Source: Candidatus Binatia bacterium (GTDB lineage: Bacteria > Vulcanimicrobiota > Vulcanimicrobiia > Vulcanimicrobiales > Vulcanimicrobiaceae). From it: DNA of 50,235 nucleotides. Positions 17,001 to 24,593 of the stretch are shown one piece after another. The stretch's first letter is position 1; the number at the start of each line of letters is the position of its first letter. A program made the translations under genes and the position numbers. Location of the stretch: the NCBI GenBank assembly GCA_035541935.1, contig DATKMJ010000028.1, forward strand, positions 1-50,235. The letters run 5' to 3'. Below the pieces are notes generated by a model. The model made no database searches and was not told the DNA's origin. It saw only the letters and a program-made list of their open reading frames with translations.

Positions 17001-17219
17001 CAGGCTCTGCTCGATCGGCTGCACGATGTTGTCGCGCATCTCCGTCACCGAGGCGCCGCTGTAGCCGACGGATATCGTGACCGTCGGCTGCGTGACGTCC
17101 GGGTAGAGCTGCTTCACGATCGTTGCGGTCGAAAGGAGGCCGGCGAAGATCATGAGCGAGACGATGACGAAGACCAGCGTCGGCCGATTGATGAAGAGCC
17201 TGGTCAGGCTAAAGTTCAC
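13974..17219 (-). CDS. RND efflux transporter, HAE1/AcrB family
   Basis: A 1081-residue inner-membrane proton antiporter, full length for the hydrophobe/amphiphile efflux family. The N-terminus (MNFSLTRLFINRPTLVFVIV) starts the first membrane helix. ILVDDSTVVLENIERH carries the paired Asp of the proton relay in the fourth helix. The large periplasmic porter loops and the second-half helix (LFSLIGTILLIGIATKNGILLVDYAN) are all present. It exports drugs, detergents or metabolites through an adaptor and an outer-membrane channel. The start overlaps the adaptor stop by four bases. No TolC-like gene is adjacent, so an unlinked channel must be used. Confidence 0.95.
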   Translation of the reverse strand: MNFSLTRLFINRPTLVFVIVSLMIFAGLLSTATIVKQLYPDVTQPTVTISVGYSGASVTEMRDNIVQPIEQSLAGTADLQTFNSVVQQGQATITAIFDISSDTATDLALTNKAIQSAERYLPTNLTPPTVNLYDPTQSVVVTLAIYSEKLSLSRLALYAVNVIAPQIEQVPGISFVNVGGSVTPAYEVVVDPVRLAAANLTLNDVVGTLQTDNQRVPGGFAYEPNRQTTIDIRGDIQSLDSVRNLAIVRAGGALASVANSTGAQVEDYKGGMAALPGVVNPWSASNSVVRVGDVATVTESYEPRLQYAHISGETGLFMQVQKSANGSEVDASNNVLRALPQIEKQFPEIHFRVINVQSKFTNQQIQIVTRTLILAIVLTGLAMVFFLRSWRSAIVVCVSIPTSLAIAVTAMKLLHLTIDTISLLGMSLVIGILVDDSTVVLENIERHFTELEQPPEEAAVRGREEIGAAAVVITLVDVVVFFPIAFIQGQVGRQIAEFAIVVVISTLTSLFVSFTITPTLAGLWALRSHWKPWGIVDWFGRKFDETRNWYTQRVLPWSLAHGRAVALFCAGSTVLALALVGFGAVGEEFIPQVDRGEIYLQLVYPIGTPIATVENGTFDLEKKILGTPDTFANTAVAGAYAASFGGFVAQSNVGQIHIWLKDKRRHPTSYWVTQFRDLAQKNLPQDVTAVVVPATSTAGGNAQPIDFLVTDVTGGDPTSYALQVERLLEKVPGAISVNSSGTQLAPEISIQFDRNKAQALGVDLGQAAQAAGAAFGGSVATQFETTSGLEQVQVIYPQSYQTSIDALKSVAIRSSSGGLVYLGDIARFESTPTSPLITRTNRNNVIHVSANYARNSSLSAVERGLIKRLPSLHLPPNIVVRPAPLGQQDFMHQTLVGMGLSMIVSIVLVYLLMVALYNSYVSPLIIIFSVPVAAIGAIGALFLTHRTLNLFSLIGTILLIGIATKNGILLVDYANTLRARGLDKLSAITESAHTRFRPIIMTSFSVMAGNVPLALALDPGSASRSSLGMVVIGGVFSSLVLTLLLIPNVYMWVAPTELERKPARAYRSSVDLEPRLERQSR

Positions 17220-18490
17220 TGCTGGAACGAGACCTTCTCTCCGTCTCCCACGCTCGTCTGACCGTTGCTTACGATGCGAGTGCCCGCGGGCAATCCGGTG
17301 ACGACCGACGTCGTGCCGTCGCTTGCGGTTTCGGCGACCTTGACGGTCTTGATGCTGCCGTCGGGCAGGACGGTCATGACCGCGTCGTGGTTGTCGTCGG
17401 TGAAGGCGCTCACCGGGACGCGTATGCCGCGAATCGGCGTCGTCGCGATCGTGCCCTGCACGACCATGCCGGGACGGAGCCGCTGCTGTGGGTTGGGGAG
17501 GAGCACTTTCACCTGAAAGTCGGTCGATCCCGGGTTGATCTCGTTGAGGACGCCCGTCACGCGACCGGCAAAATGCTGCGAGCCGCTGAGATCGACGGCG
17601 ATGATGCTCGCAGGCGCGCCGTTTTCGATCCGCGCGACCTGCTGGCTCGACGCGTGCAGCACGGCGTAGATCGGATTGACCTGCTGCAGCGTGAATATCT
17701 CTCGATTCCCGGGATACTCGCCGGGATTGATGTTGCGGTTGACGACGACGCCGTCGATCGGCGAAACGATCGTTGCCTTCGCGATCTGCACGCGCACCTG
17801 ATCGGCCTGCGCGAGCGCTACCTTCACCTGCGCCTGCGACTGTTGCACCGCGGAAGCCTGAAGCCCGCCGCCGGAGAGATTTCCGTTCGCCTGCACCGTC
17901 GAGCGCGCCGAGGCGAGGTTGGCGTTCGCCGAGCTCAACGCTTGCTCGTCGTTCTTCACGATCGTCGCCTGCGCGTCCGCCGACTGCTGCGAGATGTATC
18001 CCTGCGCGAGCAGATTCTGGTCGCGCTGCAAGTTCAGCCGGTCGTTCGCGAGCGTCTGCTTCGCCTGCGCGACGGCGGCTTCGTCGGTCTGCTGCGTGTC
18101 CACGCCCTGCGCGATCGAGAGCGATCCTTGGTAGACGGTATGGGTGGCGCTGGCCCGATTGCTATTTGCGGTTGCGAGGTCCGATTCAAGTTGCGCCTCG
18201 AGATCGGCCGTGTCGAGCCGCGCAAGCACCTGCCCCGCTTTTACGGGATCGCCTTCGCGAACGAGCACGGAATCCGCAGGCTCGGCGAGCGTGCTCTGCA
18301 TCGCGACGTTCTGATACGGGGCGACGATCCCGGCGAGCTGCCGGCCGGGCTCGATCTCGCCGAAGGCGGCGACCGAGGTCTCTACGAACGGGGCCGCCTG
18401 CGCGGGGGCTTGGCGCGCCGCGCAGCCGCTTCCGGCCAGGATGGCGAAAGCGAGGGGGAAGAGCGGCGAGGGCCTGGCGCTCGGCTTCAT
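17216..18490 (-). CDS. RND periplasmic adaptor (HlyD/MFP) lipoprotein
   Basis: A 424-residue membrane-fusion protein. The signal peptide ends in AILAGSGC (Cys23), so it is probably lipid-anchored. It then shows the barrel-sandwich half-motif REGDPVKAGQVLARLDTADLEAQ, a long Gln/Ala-rich alpha-helical hairpin (about residues 105-215), the second lipoyl half (ATIVSPIDGVVVNRNINPGE) and a beta-barrel domain. It bridges the RND pump to an outer-membrane channel. It is the first gene of the pump operon, with a four-base overlap to the transporter, and is divergent from a two-component system 55 bases away that may control it. Confidence 0.93.
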   Translation of the reverse strand: MKPSARPSPLFPLAFAILAGSGCAARQAPAQAAPFVETSVAAFGEIEPGRQLAGIVAPYQNVAMQSTLAEPADSVLVREGDPVKAGQVLARLDTADLEAQLESDLATANSNRASATHTVYQGSLSIAQGVDTQQTDEAAVAQAKQTLANDRLNLQRDQNLLAQGYISQQSADAQATIVKNDEQALSSANANLASARSTVQANGNLSGGGLQASAVQQSQAQVKVALAQADQVRVQIAKATIVSPIDGVVVNRNINPGEYPGNREIFTLQQVNPIYAVLHASSQQVARIENGAPASIIAVDLSGSQHFAGRVTGVLNEINPGSTDFQVKVLLPNPQQRLRPGMVVQGTIATTPIRGIRVPVSAFTDDNHDAVMTVLPDGSIKTVKVAETASDGTTSVVTGLPAGTRIVSNGQTSVGDGEKVSFQQ

Positions 18491-18545
18491 GGCTGGCCCG
18501 ATTGTAACGAAAGGCTGCGTTCGGAGTCCTGGAGTGAGTCTGAGA

Positions 18546-19238
18546 ATGAGCGAGGGTGAGCCGCCGCGCGTCCTGGTCGTCGACGACGAACGGGGCCTGC
18601 GCGAGCTGCTCGAACTCGGGCTGGGACAAGCCGGTTTCTCGGTCCGCAGCGTGACCGAGGAGTCGGCCGCATTTGCGGTGCTCGAGTCGTGGCAGCCGGA
18701 CGTGATCGTCCTCGACGTCATGCTCCCCGGTCGCGATGGGTTCGAGCTGCTTCCCGAGATACGGCGGCTGACGACCGCGCCCGTCGTAATGCTCACGGCG
18801 CGCACCGAGGTTGCCCAGCGCGTCGCCGGCCTCTCCGCGGGGGCCGACGATTACGTCGGCAAACCGTTCGACCTCGAAGAGTTGGTCGCACGGCTACGGA
18901 CGCTTCTGCGGCGCCCGCAGATCGAACGGCGCGAGACTTTGACCTACGAGGATCTCAGCATAGACGTTCCCAGTCGCGCTGTCTACCGAGGCAACCGCCG
19001 CATCGAGCTCTCGGCGCGGGAGTTCGATCTTCTTCGCGTCTTCGCGGAGAATGCGGGAGAGGTGCTCACCCGCTCGCAGCTGCTCGATATGGTCTGGGGC
19101 ATCGATCGCGACGTGATCCCGAACACCGTCGAGACCTACGTCTCGTTTCTTCGCGCGAAGATCGATAGCGGCGAGTCCGTAAAGCTCATTCAAACGCTGC
19201 GTGGCGCCGGCTACGCGTTGCGTGCGGCCGCGCCGTGA
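18546..19238 (+). CDS. OmpR/PhoB-family response regulator
   Basis: A 230-residue two-component regulator. The receiver domain has Asp13-Asp14 (VVDDE), phospho-acceptor Asp57 (VIVLDVMLPG), a conserved Thr in MLTAR and Lys in DDYVGKPF. The C-terminal winged helix (about residues 130-228) has SAREFDLLRVFAENAGEVLTR and TVETYVSFLRAKI, ending RTLRGAGYALR-like (LIQTLRGAGYALR). The ATG at 18546 is chosen because the receiver domain begins just after it; an upstream in-frame ATG overlaps the adaptor gene. It overlaps the kinase gene by four bases. The location suggests control of the divergent RND operon. Confidence 0.93.
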   Translation: MSEGEPPRVLVVDDERGLRELLELGLGQAGFSVRSVTEESAAFAVLESWQPDVIVLDVMLPGRDGFELLPEIRRLTTAPVVMLTARTEVAQRVAGLSAGADDYVGKPFDLEELVARLRTLLRRPQIERRETLTYEDLSIDVPSRAVYRGNRRIELSAREFDLLRVFAENAGEVLTRSQLLDMVWGIDRDVIPNTVETYVSFLRAKIDSGESVKLIQTLRGAGYALRAAAP

Positions 19239-20686
19239 GCACGCGGCTCGCGCGCCGGATCCAGACGCTCGCCGCGATCGAGATCTCGCTGCTGCTCTCC
19301 GCACTGCTGATCGCCGGCGCGCTGCTCGCCTTCGGCTTCTATATCCACACGCTCCAGAACGAGTTGAGCGGCACGCGAGCGCAACTGCTCGCCGCGCTCT
19401 CGCGAGCGCCGTTGCCGAACGCGCGGGCGGGAGGCAACTTCGCCGGATCGCTCCTGCTCGGAACGGGCAGCGAGATCGTCTTTCTCGACGCGACGACGCG
19501 CGTGACGGTCTATCGCTTCCACCGCGCGGATCCGCAGCCGATCGTCGTCGTGCGAAACCGCGGCGACCTTTCGGGCGATCCTCGTCCCTCCGGCCCGCTC
19601 ACGCGGGTCATTCTCGGGCTCGCGACGGCCTTCGGTCTTCAATCGCTCTACGCACACGTCGGAGCGCTCTACATCATCGTCAAGAGCAACGACCTTACGC
19701 TCGTCTCGAGCGTCCGCGCCTTCGCGCTTCCGCTGCTCGTCGCGCTCCTCGTCGCCGTCGCGTTGGGCTTCATGATCGCGCGCGTTCTAACGCGGCAGGC
19801 GCTGCGGCCGCTCGACGACGTAACGGCCGCGCTCCAGCGCTTCGCGTCCGGCGACCTCACGCCGCAGCTCATCGCGGCCGACCAGCGCCACGAATTAGGG
19901 GCGCTGGCCGCCGCCTACAACGGGGCGATCGAACAGATGGAACGCGCGTTTGCGGCCCGCGACCGAGCGAACTCCGGGATGCGGCAGTTCATCGCGGACG
20001 CCGGGCACCAGTTGCGAACGCCGCTGACCGTCGTACAGGGCTTCATTGCGATCCTGCGGCGCGGCGGCTTCGAGAGCCCGCCCGACCGCGATCGCATCCT
20101 CGACACGATGAACGATCAGAGCCGCATCATGGGCTCGCTCATCGATAAGCTCATCCTCCTCGAACGGTGGGAGAGCGTCGACGGAGAACCGCCCGCCGCG
20201 CCGATCGACGTCGGCACGCTCGTCGCCGATCTCGTCGCGCCGATCGCCGACGCGCATCCGAATCGCCGGTTCGCGCTCGCGACGCCGCCCGGAATACTCG
20301 CCTCGATCGATCCGACGGAGCTCGGGCACGTCGTGACCAACCTGGCAGACAACGCCCTGAAATACGGCGTCGGTGAGATCACGATCGCGGTGCGCTCGCA
20401 GCGCGGCGACGCGGTAATCGAGGTCGCCGATCAAGGCCCCGGCATCGCCTCGAGCGACTCCACTCGCGTCTTCGATCGGTTCTATCGGGGCGCGCAGCGC
20501 GACGTCTCCGGCTCCGGACTCGGCCTCGCCATCGTAAAGCGCGCGGTCGAACGCGCGCACGGCACCATATCGCTCGACACTAGCCCGTCAGGCTCACGCT
20601 TCACGGTCCGCTTACCCCTGCGCCCTTCGTCCTTCGACACGCGCGCTTCGCGCGCGGCTCAGGTTGACACCAGAAATTCACGATGA
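19235..20686 (+). CDS. HAMP-containing sensor histidine kinase
   Basis: A 483-residue membrane kinase starting at GTG 19235, overlapping the regulator stop (GTGA). Two membrane helices (about 15-37 and 163-184) enclose a ~125-residue periplasmic sensor domain. They are followed by HAMP (LTRQALRPLDDVTAALQRF), the DHp domain with phospho-acceptor His258 (FIADAGHQLRTPLT), and the ATPase domain with the N box NLADNALKYG, VADQGPGI and GSGLGLAIVKRAVERAHG. The last ~20 residues after RLPLRP are encoded by a REP-like repeat (20622-20670), so the natural C-terminus may have been altered by repeat insertion. It probably phosphorylates the adjacent response regulator. Confidence 0.93.
   Translation: MSTRLARRIQTLAAIEISLLLSALLIAGALLAFGFYIHTLQNELSGTRAQLLAALSRAPLPNARAGGNFAGSLLLGTGSEIVFLDATTRVTVYRFHRADPQPIVVVRNRGDLSGDPRPSGPLTRVILGLATAFGLQSLYAHVGALYIIVKSNDLTLVSSVRAFALPLLVALLVAVALGFMIARVLTRQALRPLDDVTAALQRFASGDLTPQLIAADQRHELGALAAAYNGAIEQMERAFAARDRANSGMRQFIADAGHQLRTPLTVVQGFIAILRRGGFESPPDRDRILDTMNDQSRIMGSLIDKLILLERWESVDGEPPAAPIDVGTLVADLVAPIADAHPNRRFALATPPGILASIDPTELGHVVTNLADNALKYGVGEITIAVRSQRGDAVIEVADQGPGIASSDSTRVFDRFYRGAQRDVSGSGLGLAIVKRAVERAHGTISLDTSPSGSRFTVRLPLRPSSFDTRASRAAQVDTRNSR
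20622..20670 (+). repeat. REP-like palindromic repeat in the 3' end of the kinase gene
   Basis: CCCTTCGTCCTTCGACAC is followed by the perfect palindrome GCGCGC-TTC-GCGCGC (20641-20655) and CTCAGGTTGACAC. This is the same CCTTCGAC...CTCAGG(N)TGAC framework as the cluster at 49.9-50.1 kb. Confidence 0.6.
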
Positions 20687-20698
20687 CACGCTAGGAGG

Positions 20699-20835
20699 CG
20701 CCGGCTGACGTAATGCTAAGGAGGCTCCGACCGACGAGCGGAGCCATGGATGGCGAGAGCGAGGAGGCGGCGCAGCCTGAGCGCAGCCGTGATGGCGGAG
20801 CGAAGAGCGTCTCCGAAGCGTTACGTCAGCCGGCG
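20699..20835. repeat. Nested inverted repeat, ~137 bases (possible ncRNA or MITE)
   Basis: A perfect 15-base inverted repeat (20699-20713 with 20821-20835; arm begins CGCCGGCTGACG) continues inward with GCT/AGC and GGAG/CTCC after small internal loops. Inside it lies a second hairpin, GGCTCCG...CGGAGCC, around 20723-20745, and a third weak one around 20768-20790. There is no open reading frame of note and no T run. It sits between the kinase gene and tRNA-Ser. Confidence 0.65.
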
Positions 20836-20847
20836 ACGACGATTATC

Positions 20848-20938
20848 TGGCGGAGAGGGTGAGATTCGAACTCACGGAACGCTCAACACGTTCGCCCGCT
20901 TTCGAGGCGGGTGCCTTCAACCACTCGACCACCTCTCC
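20848..20938 (-). tRNA. tRNA-Ser (anticodon CGA)
   Basis: Acceptor GGAGAGG/CCTCTCC-type pairing, a D arm, an anticodon stem CCCGC/GCGGG with loop CTCGAAA (anticodon CGA, reads UCG), a long class II variable arm, and a T loop with TTCGAAT. A CCA end appears to be encoded at 20848-20850. Confidence 0.93.
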
Positions 20939-20966
20939 GAGGCCTTGGGTTGGGATGACCCGCGCG

Positions 20967-21431
20967 TTATACCTGCTTGCTCTCCGAGCGGCGCTCTCGG
21001 AAGAAGCGCTGCAGCTGCGCTGCAGCTTCCGCTTCCAGAACTCCGGCCGTCACGTCGATGCGGTGGTTCGTGCTCGGCGAGCGGAGGATATTGAAAGCGC
21101 CGCCGTCGGCCCCGCCCTTCGGGTCGCGCGCGCCGTAGACGACGCGTTTGATCCGCGCCGCGATCATCGCGCCGGCGCACATGACGCACGGCTCCTTCGT
21201 TACGTAGAGCGTCGCCTCCGAGAGCCTCCACGCACCGGCACGCCGCGCGGCTTCCCGTAAGAGCAGCATCTCGGCGTGTGCCGTAGGATCGCGGCGGCTC
21301 TCCTTCTCGTTCTTCGCTTCGAGGACGAGACCGCCGGCGACGAGGATCGCGCCGATCGGCACGTCGCCGCAGCGTCGCGCTTCCTCCGCCAGCTCGAGCG
21401 CGCGTCGCAGGCGCGTTTCGTCGTCAGTCAT
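20967..21431 (-). CDS. tadA: tRNA-specific adenosine deaminase
   Basis: A 154-residue enzyme that converts adenosine-34 to inosine in tRNA-Arg(ACG), letting one tRNA read CGU, CGC and CGA. Zinc and catalytic residues are all present: His52-Ala-Glu54 (TAHAEMLLL) and PCVMC (Cys82, Cys85). Also present are GDVPIGAILV and the downstream VVYGARDPKGGA typical of TadA rather than cytidine deaminases. The length is normal. It is flanked by tRNA genes, and its substrate tRNA-Arg(ACG) lies 4.3 kb away on the same strand. Confidence 0.95.
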   Translation of the reverse strand: MTDDETRLRRALELAEEARRCGDVPIGAILVAGGLVLEAKNEKESRRDPTAHAEMLLLREAARRAGAWRLSEATLYVTKEPCVMCAGAMIAARIKRVVYGARDPKGGADGGAFNILRSPSTNHRIDVTAGVLEAEAAAQLQRFFRERRSESKQV

Positions 21432-21452
21432 CGGCTTTAGCGATCGCGAATG

Positions 21453-21526
21453 CGCGCCCGGAGGGATTCGAACCCCCGATCCCAGCCTTCGGAGGGCTGT
21501 GCGTTATCCAGCTACGCTACGGGCGC
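21453..21526 (-). tRNA. tRNA-Arg (anticodon CCG)
   Basis: The acceptor stem GCGCCCG pairs with CGGGCGC. The anticodon stem CAGCC/GGCTG has loop CTCCGAA (anticodon CCG, reads CGG). The T arm has GGTTCGAAT. CCA is not encoded. Confidence 0.95.
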
Positions 21527-21538
21527 ACGCGATCGCGG

Positions 21539-21778
21539 CTACGTTCGAGGGGCGTCGGGCGGCGAGCCCGCGCTCGGGATGTGCTTGAAGAGATCGAGTT
21601 TATGATCGACGAGCGTACGGTAGAACTTGCGCACGCAATCCGGATGCCCGAAAAAGTACGTGCGCGCGTATGCGAGGTCTTCGCCGGAACTGTCCGGCAC
21701 GTAGTGTGAGATCTCGATCTCCTCCATCTGGCCGCGATCGACCGGATGAGGACAGAAATCGCACGGAATCGTCGACAT
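21539..21778 (-). CDS. Small Cys-containing hypothetical protein
   Basis: A 79-residue protein lying between two tRNA genes. ATG 21778 follows a GAGGTGG ribosome-binding site; an earlier in-frame start at 21799 is less likely. The N-terminus has CDFCPHP, and a later Cys/His set (FGHPDCVRKFY) could complete a small zinc site. It is acidic and has no membrane segment. No family was recognised. Confidence 0.55.
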   Translation of the reverse strand: MSTIPCDFCPHPVDRGQMEEIEISHYVPDSSGEDLAYARTYFFGHPDCVRKFYRTLVDHKLDLFKHIPSAGSPPDAPRT

Positions 21779-21805
21779 GAAGCACCACCTCGGAAACAAA
21801 ACAAA

Positions 21806-21877
21806 TGGCTCGGGTAGGACTTGAACCTACGGCCAAGGGCTTATGAGTCCCCTGCTCTACCACTGAGCTACCGAGCC
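21806..21877 (-). tRNA. tRNA with CAU anticodon (Met elongator or Ile2)
   Basis: The acceptor GGCTCGG pairs with CCGAGCC, discriminator A, and CCA is not encoded. The anticodon loop CTCATAA gives CAU. The anticodon stem GGGGA/GCCCT has an A31-G39 mismatch next to the loop and a terminal G-U pair. Elongator Met and lysidine-modified Ile2 cannot be told apart here. The acceptor starts with a normal G-C pair, so it is not initiator tRNA. Confidence 0.88.
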
Positions 21878-22004
21878 GCCGCCGTCTCGCTGCCGATTCG
21901 ACACCGCAGTATAGCAGGCCCCGCCCGCGCCGACAACGCCCATAGGGAGCAGGCGAACGGCGAACGAACCTCGTCTCACGTTTTTCCGGAACTAGGAGCA
22001 CGAC

Positions 22005-23372
22005 ATGGTTGCCAGGCCCCTCCTCGCCCTTGCGTTCCTTGGACTCGCCGCCGGTTGCTCTGCAACCTCGGAGCCGACCGGGCAGAATCTGCTCCCGGCT
22101 GCATCGCGCTGGTTGACGAAACCGGCAAGCGGCGGCGTCAGCCCGTACATTCAGCACGTCGTCGTCATCATCCAAGAGAATCGCAGTTTCGAGAATTTCT
22201 TCGCGGGTTATCCCGGCGCGAACGCGCCGACCTTCGGATACGCGCTCCACTCGCACAAGCGCGTGAAAGTCTCGCTGCATCAAACGACCTTCGAGACGAA
22301 TCCCAACCTCCCGCATAACTGGCAGGCTGCGATTGCGGGTTATCACGACGGTAAGATGGATGGGTTCCATACGGGACCGAAGACGAACTACGCGGCGTAC
22401 GCGTATATGGACCACACCGAGATCGCGCCCTACTGGGCGATGGCGCAGCAGTACGTCCTCGCCGATGCGATGTTCCCGACCGAGTTCGGAGGGAGTTTCA
22501 CGGCGCACCTCAACGCGATCGCCGGGACGGACAACATGAGCCCGACCACCGCGCAGGTGAACTACCCGACGCACACGCCGAACGATTGCGATTCGCCGCC
22601 GGGAACGACGAGCTCGCTCGTCGACCAGAACAGGGACGTCGGCCGAGGGAACGGCCCGTTTCCGTGTTTCACGCAATTCAATACGATGGCACAGCTGCTC
22701 GACAACGCCGGCGTCACGTGGAAATACTACGCCGATAAGCACCTCAATGCCGGCATATGGTCGCCGTTCGAGGCAATCTCGTACGTGCGCTACGGCAGCG
22801 ATTGGAACAACAACGTGATCGCGCCGCAGACGAAAGTGCTAACCGACATCGCGAACAATCAGCTCGCGTCGGTTAGTTGGGTGACGCCCGATCACGAGAC
22901 CTCAGACCATCCCGGCGCGCACAGCGACATGGGTCCGTCGTGGGTCGCCTCGATCGTCAACGCCATCGGCGAGAGCCCGTACTGGGACTCCACGGCCATC
23001 GTCGTGATCTGGGACGATTGGGGAGGGTGGTTCGATAATGCAGCGCCCCCGCAGCTTGATTTTCGAGGGCTGGCAATCCGCGTGCCCTGCCTCATCATCT
23101 CGCCGTATGCGAAGGAGGGTTCGACCTCTCAAGGCTACGTGTCGCACACGCAATACGAGTTTGGCAGCATCCTCAAGTTCATCGAGGAAGCCTTCAACAT
23201 GCCGACGGTCGGCCCGGGGTTTCAAGGCTACACCGATACGCGCGCAAACAGCCTGTCCGACAGCTTCGACTTCACGCAGTCGCCGCGGACCTTCACGCCG
23301 TTCGGCTCGAAGTACTCCGAGTCGTTCCTCCTCCACCGGCCGCCCTCCGACGAGCCGGTGGACGATGAATAA
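22005..23372 (+). CDS. Phosphoesterase-family lipoprotein (phospholipase C/acid phosphatase-like, PF04185)
   Basis: A 455-residue exported hydrolase of the alkaline-phosphatase superfamily. The signal peptide LALAFLGLAAGC ends in a lipobox (Cys18). Motifs of the PF04185 family are HVVVIIQENRSFENFFAGYPG (metal and nucleophile region), the Asp/His set in TPDHETSDHPGAHSDMG, and VVIWDDWGGWFDNAAPP near residue 340, followed by RVPCLIISPYAKEG. Bacterial phospholipases C and some acid phosphatases have this layout. The substrate may be phospholipid or a phosphate monoester. ATG 22005 has an upstream AGGAG. It stands alone and converges with the NHL lipoprotein gene eight bases away. Confidence 0.88.
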   Translation: MVARPLLALAFLGLAAGCSATSEPTGQNLLPAASRWLTKPASGGVSPYIQHVVVIIQENRSFENFFAGYPGANAPTFGYALHSHKRVKVSLHQTTFETNPNLPHNWQAAIAGYHDGKMDGFHTGPKTNYAAYAYMDHTEIAPYWAMAQQYVLADAMFPTEFGGSFTAHLNAIAGTDNMSPTTAQVNYPTHTPNDCDSPPGTTSSLVDQNRDVGRGNGPFPCFTQFNTMAQLLDNAGVTWKYYADKHLNAGIWSPFEAISYVRYGSDWNNNVIAPQTKVLTDIANNQLASVSWVTPDHETSDHPGAHSDMGPSWVASIVNAIGESPYWDSTAIVVIWDDWGGWFDNAAPPQLDFRGLAIRVPCLIISPYAKEGSTSQGYVSHTQYEFGSILKFIEEAFNMPTVGPGFQGYTDTRANSLSDSFDFTQSPRTFTPFGSKYSESFLLHRPPSDEPVDDE

Positions 23373-23380
23373 CCGCTAAC

Positions 23381-24400
23381 CTATTTCAGCGTCGAGTAGG
23401 TCGCAACGCCGGACGGATCGGTAAGCCCGTTCTTCGAGCCGAGCGTGGCGATGCGCCCGCCCGACGGATACTTGTCGACGAGAACGTCCGCATCGCTGCT
23501 GGGATCGGCGATGAAGATCGTCGTGTTTGCCGCGTCGAGCGCCACGTGGAAGCTGTCCTGGCCGCCCTTGATCGTCGAGCCGACCGATTTGTACGGCGGC
23601 GGCACGATGTCGACCCCGATCGTCTGATCGCAGACGACGAGGTTCTGCTTCGCGTCGAGCTGGAGACCGCCGGCGTATCCGAGCGGCACCTTTAGCATCG
23701 TCGCTTTGCAGCCTTTGAGGCCCCCCTTGTACTCGATGATGTTCGCCGTGCCGTTGGAGTTGTTGCCGGAGACGAATACGTCGCCTTTGGAGTCGACGAC
23801 GACGCCCTCGTTGGCAAGCTTCGTGCTGCAGCTGGCGATCGGGTTATCCCGACCCTGCGGGTACTCGACGACGACGCTGGGTTGACCGCTCGCGTAATCT
23901 GCGACGAAGACGTGGTTCTTTTTGTCCACGGTCACGTTGACCGGATCGAGCAGATCGACGGAGTAGGTGTGCGTGAGTTTACCCGTTTTACTGTACTCCG
24001 TTACGTTGACGCCGGCATAGTCTGCAACGTACAGGTTGCCCTTGGCGTCGTAGTAGTCGCCGTCGGGACCGTTGAGACCGTCGGTGATCGTCTCGGCAAG
24101 CTTATACGAGGGGTTGAGCACTTCGACCGCACCCGAGCCCCAGTCGGAGACGGCGATATCGGCGAGCTTGCTGACGTCCGGATGCGTGTCCGGACGCACG
24201 TACGGCGCCTGACCGAAGCGAAGCATCTGAAGATATTGGGGTGCGACGCCCGTACGCTCCGGCGCAAACTGCGAGTTGCGGAGTTGCGATTGTACACCCG
24301 GTACCGCCGATTGCATCCCGGTCAGGCCGTTGCCGGAACACGCAGCGAGAAGGGCCGCGCCGGAAAGGGCAGCAGCCGCGAGTGTTAAGTTGGTTCGCAC
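23381..24400 (-). CDS. NHL-repeat lipoprotein (paralog 1)
   Basis: A 339-residue surface lipoprotein with signal peptide LSGAALLAACSGNGL (lipobox Cys near residue 20) and a linker carrying RTGVAPQYLQMLRFGQ. Six or so NHL blades follow (LNGPDGDYYDAKGNLYVADYAG, VTVDKKNHVFVADYASG, EGVVVDSKGDVFVSGNN, LQLDAKQNLVVCDQ). The GTG at 24400 is chosen as start: AGGAG (24408-24412) sits seven bases upstream, whereas the ATG at 24418 lies before that site. The aligned paralog has TTG at the same place. The two genes are adjacent, in the same direction, and share leader sequence, so they arose by duplication. Their role is unknown. Confidence 0.82.
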   Translation of the reverse strand: MRTNLTLAAAALSGAALLAACSGNGLTGMQSAVPGVQSQLRNSQFAPERTGVAPQYLQMLRFGQAPYVRPDTHPDVSKLADIAVSDWGSGAVEVLNPSYKLAETITDGLNGPDGDYYDAKGNLYVADYAGVNVTEYSKTGKLTHTYSVDLLDPVNVTVDKKNHVFVADYASGQPSVVVEYPQGRDNPIASCSTKLANEGVVVDSKGDVFVSGNNSNGTANIIEYKGGLKGCKATMLKVPLGYAGGLQLDAKQNLVVCDQTIGVDIVPPPYKSVGSTIKGGQDSFHVALDAANTTIFIADPSSDADVLVDKYPSGGRIATLGSKNGLTDPSGVATYSTLK

Positions 24401-24480
24401 AGAATTTCTCCTATCCATAGGAACGCGATCTGGCTTGCTTGGTTTTTAGCAAAGGCCAAACGGGCCGTCTCAAACGACCC
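24401..24480 (-). promoter_or_regulatory. Conserved promoter/leader of NHL paralog 1
   Basis: Shares with the leader of paralog 2 a block GAGACGGCC, then GCAAGCCAGATC, TTCCTAT and GGAGAAATT in the same order. A possible -35 TTGAGA and a weak -10 GCTAAA are 17 bases apart inside the block. Confidence 0.45.
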
Positions 24481-24540
24481 GGTCTCCCTATGGGGCAACT
24501 CCTTCGCGGCCGGGGGTTCGCCCCCTCTCAACCTGCCCGA

Positions 24541-24575
24541 AGCGAAGGGCGCGCCTCGCGGCGCGCCCTTCGTTT
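24541..24575 (-). terminator. GC-rich hairpin after NHL paralog 2
   Basis: CGAAGGGCGCGCC pairs with GGCGCGCCCTTCG around a four-base loop, just downstream of the paralog 2 stop. Read on the plus strand it is followed by TTTT; on the minus strand the T run is missing. It may act in both directions or end transcription by stem strength. Confidence 0.6.
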
Positions 24576-24593
24576 TGGCTACGGGAGCGGTTC

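Noticed and set aside
24400-24540. Possible c-di-GMP or other known riboswitch before NHL paralog 1
   Set aside because: Several hairpins exist, but none of the consensus segments I know (GEMM, glycine, TPP, cobalamin) match, and the upstream half is not shared with paralog 2.
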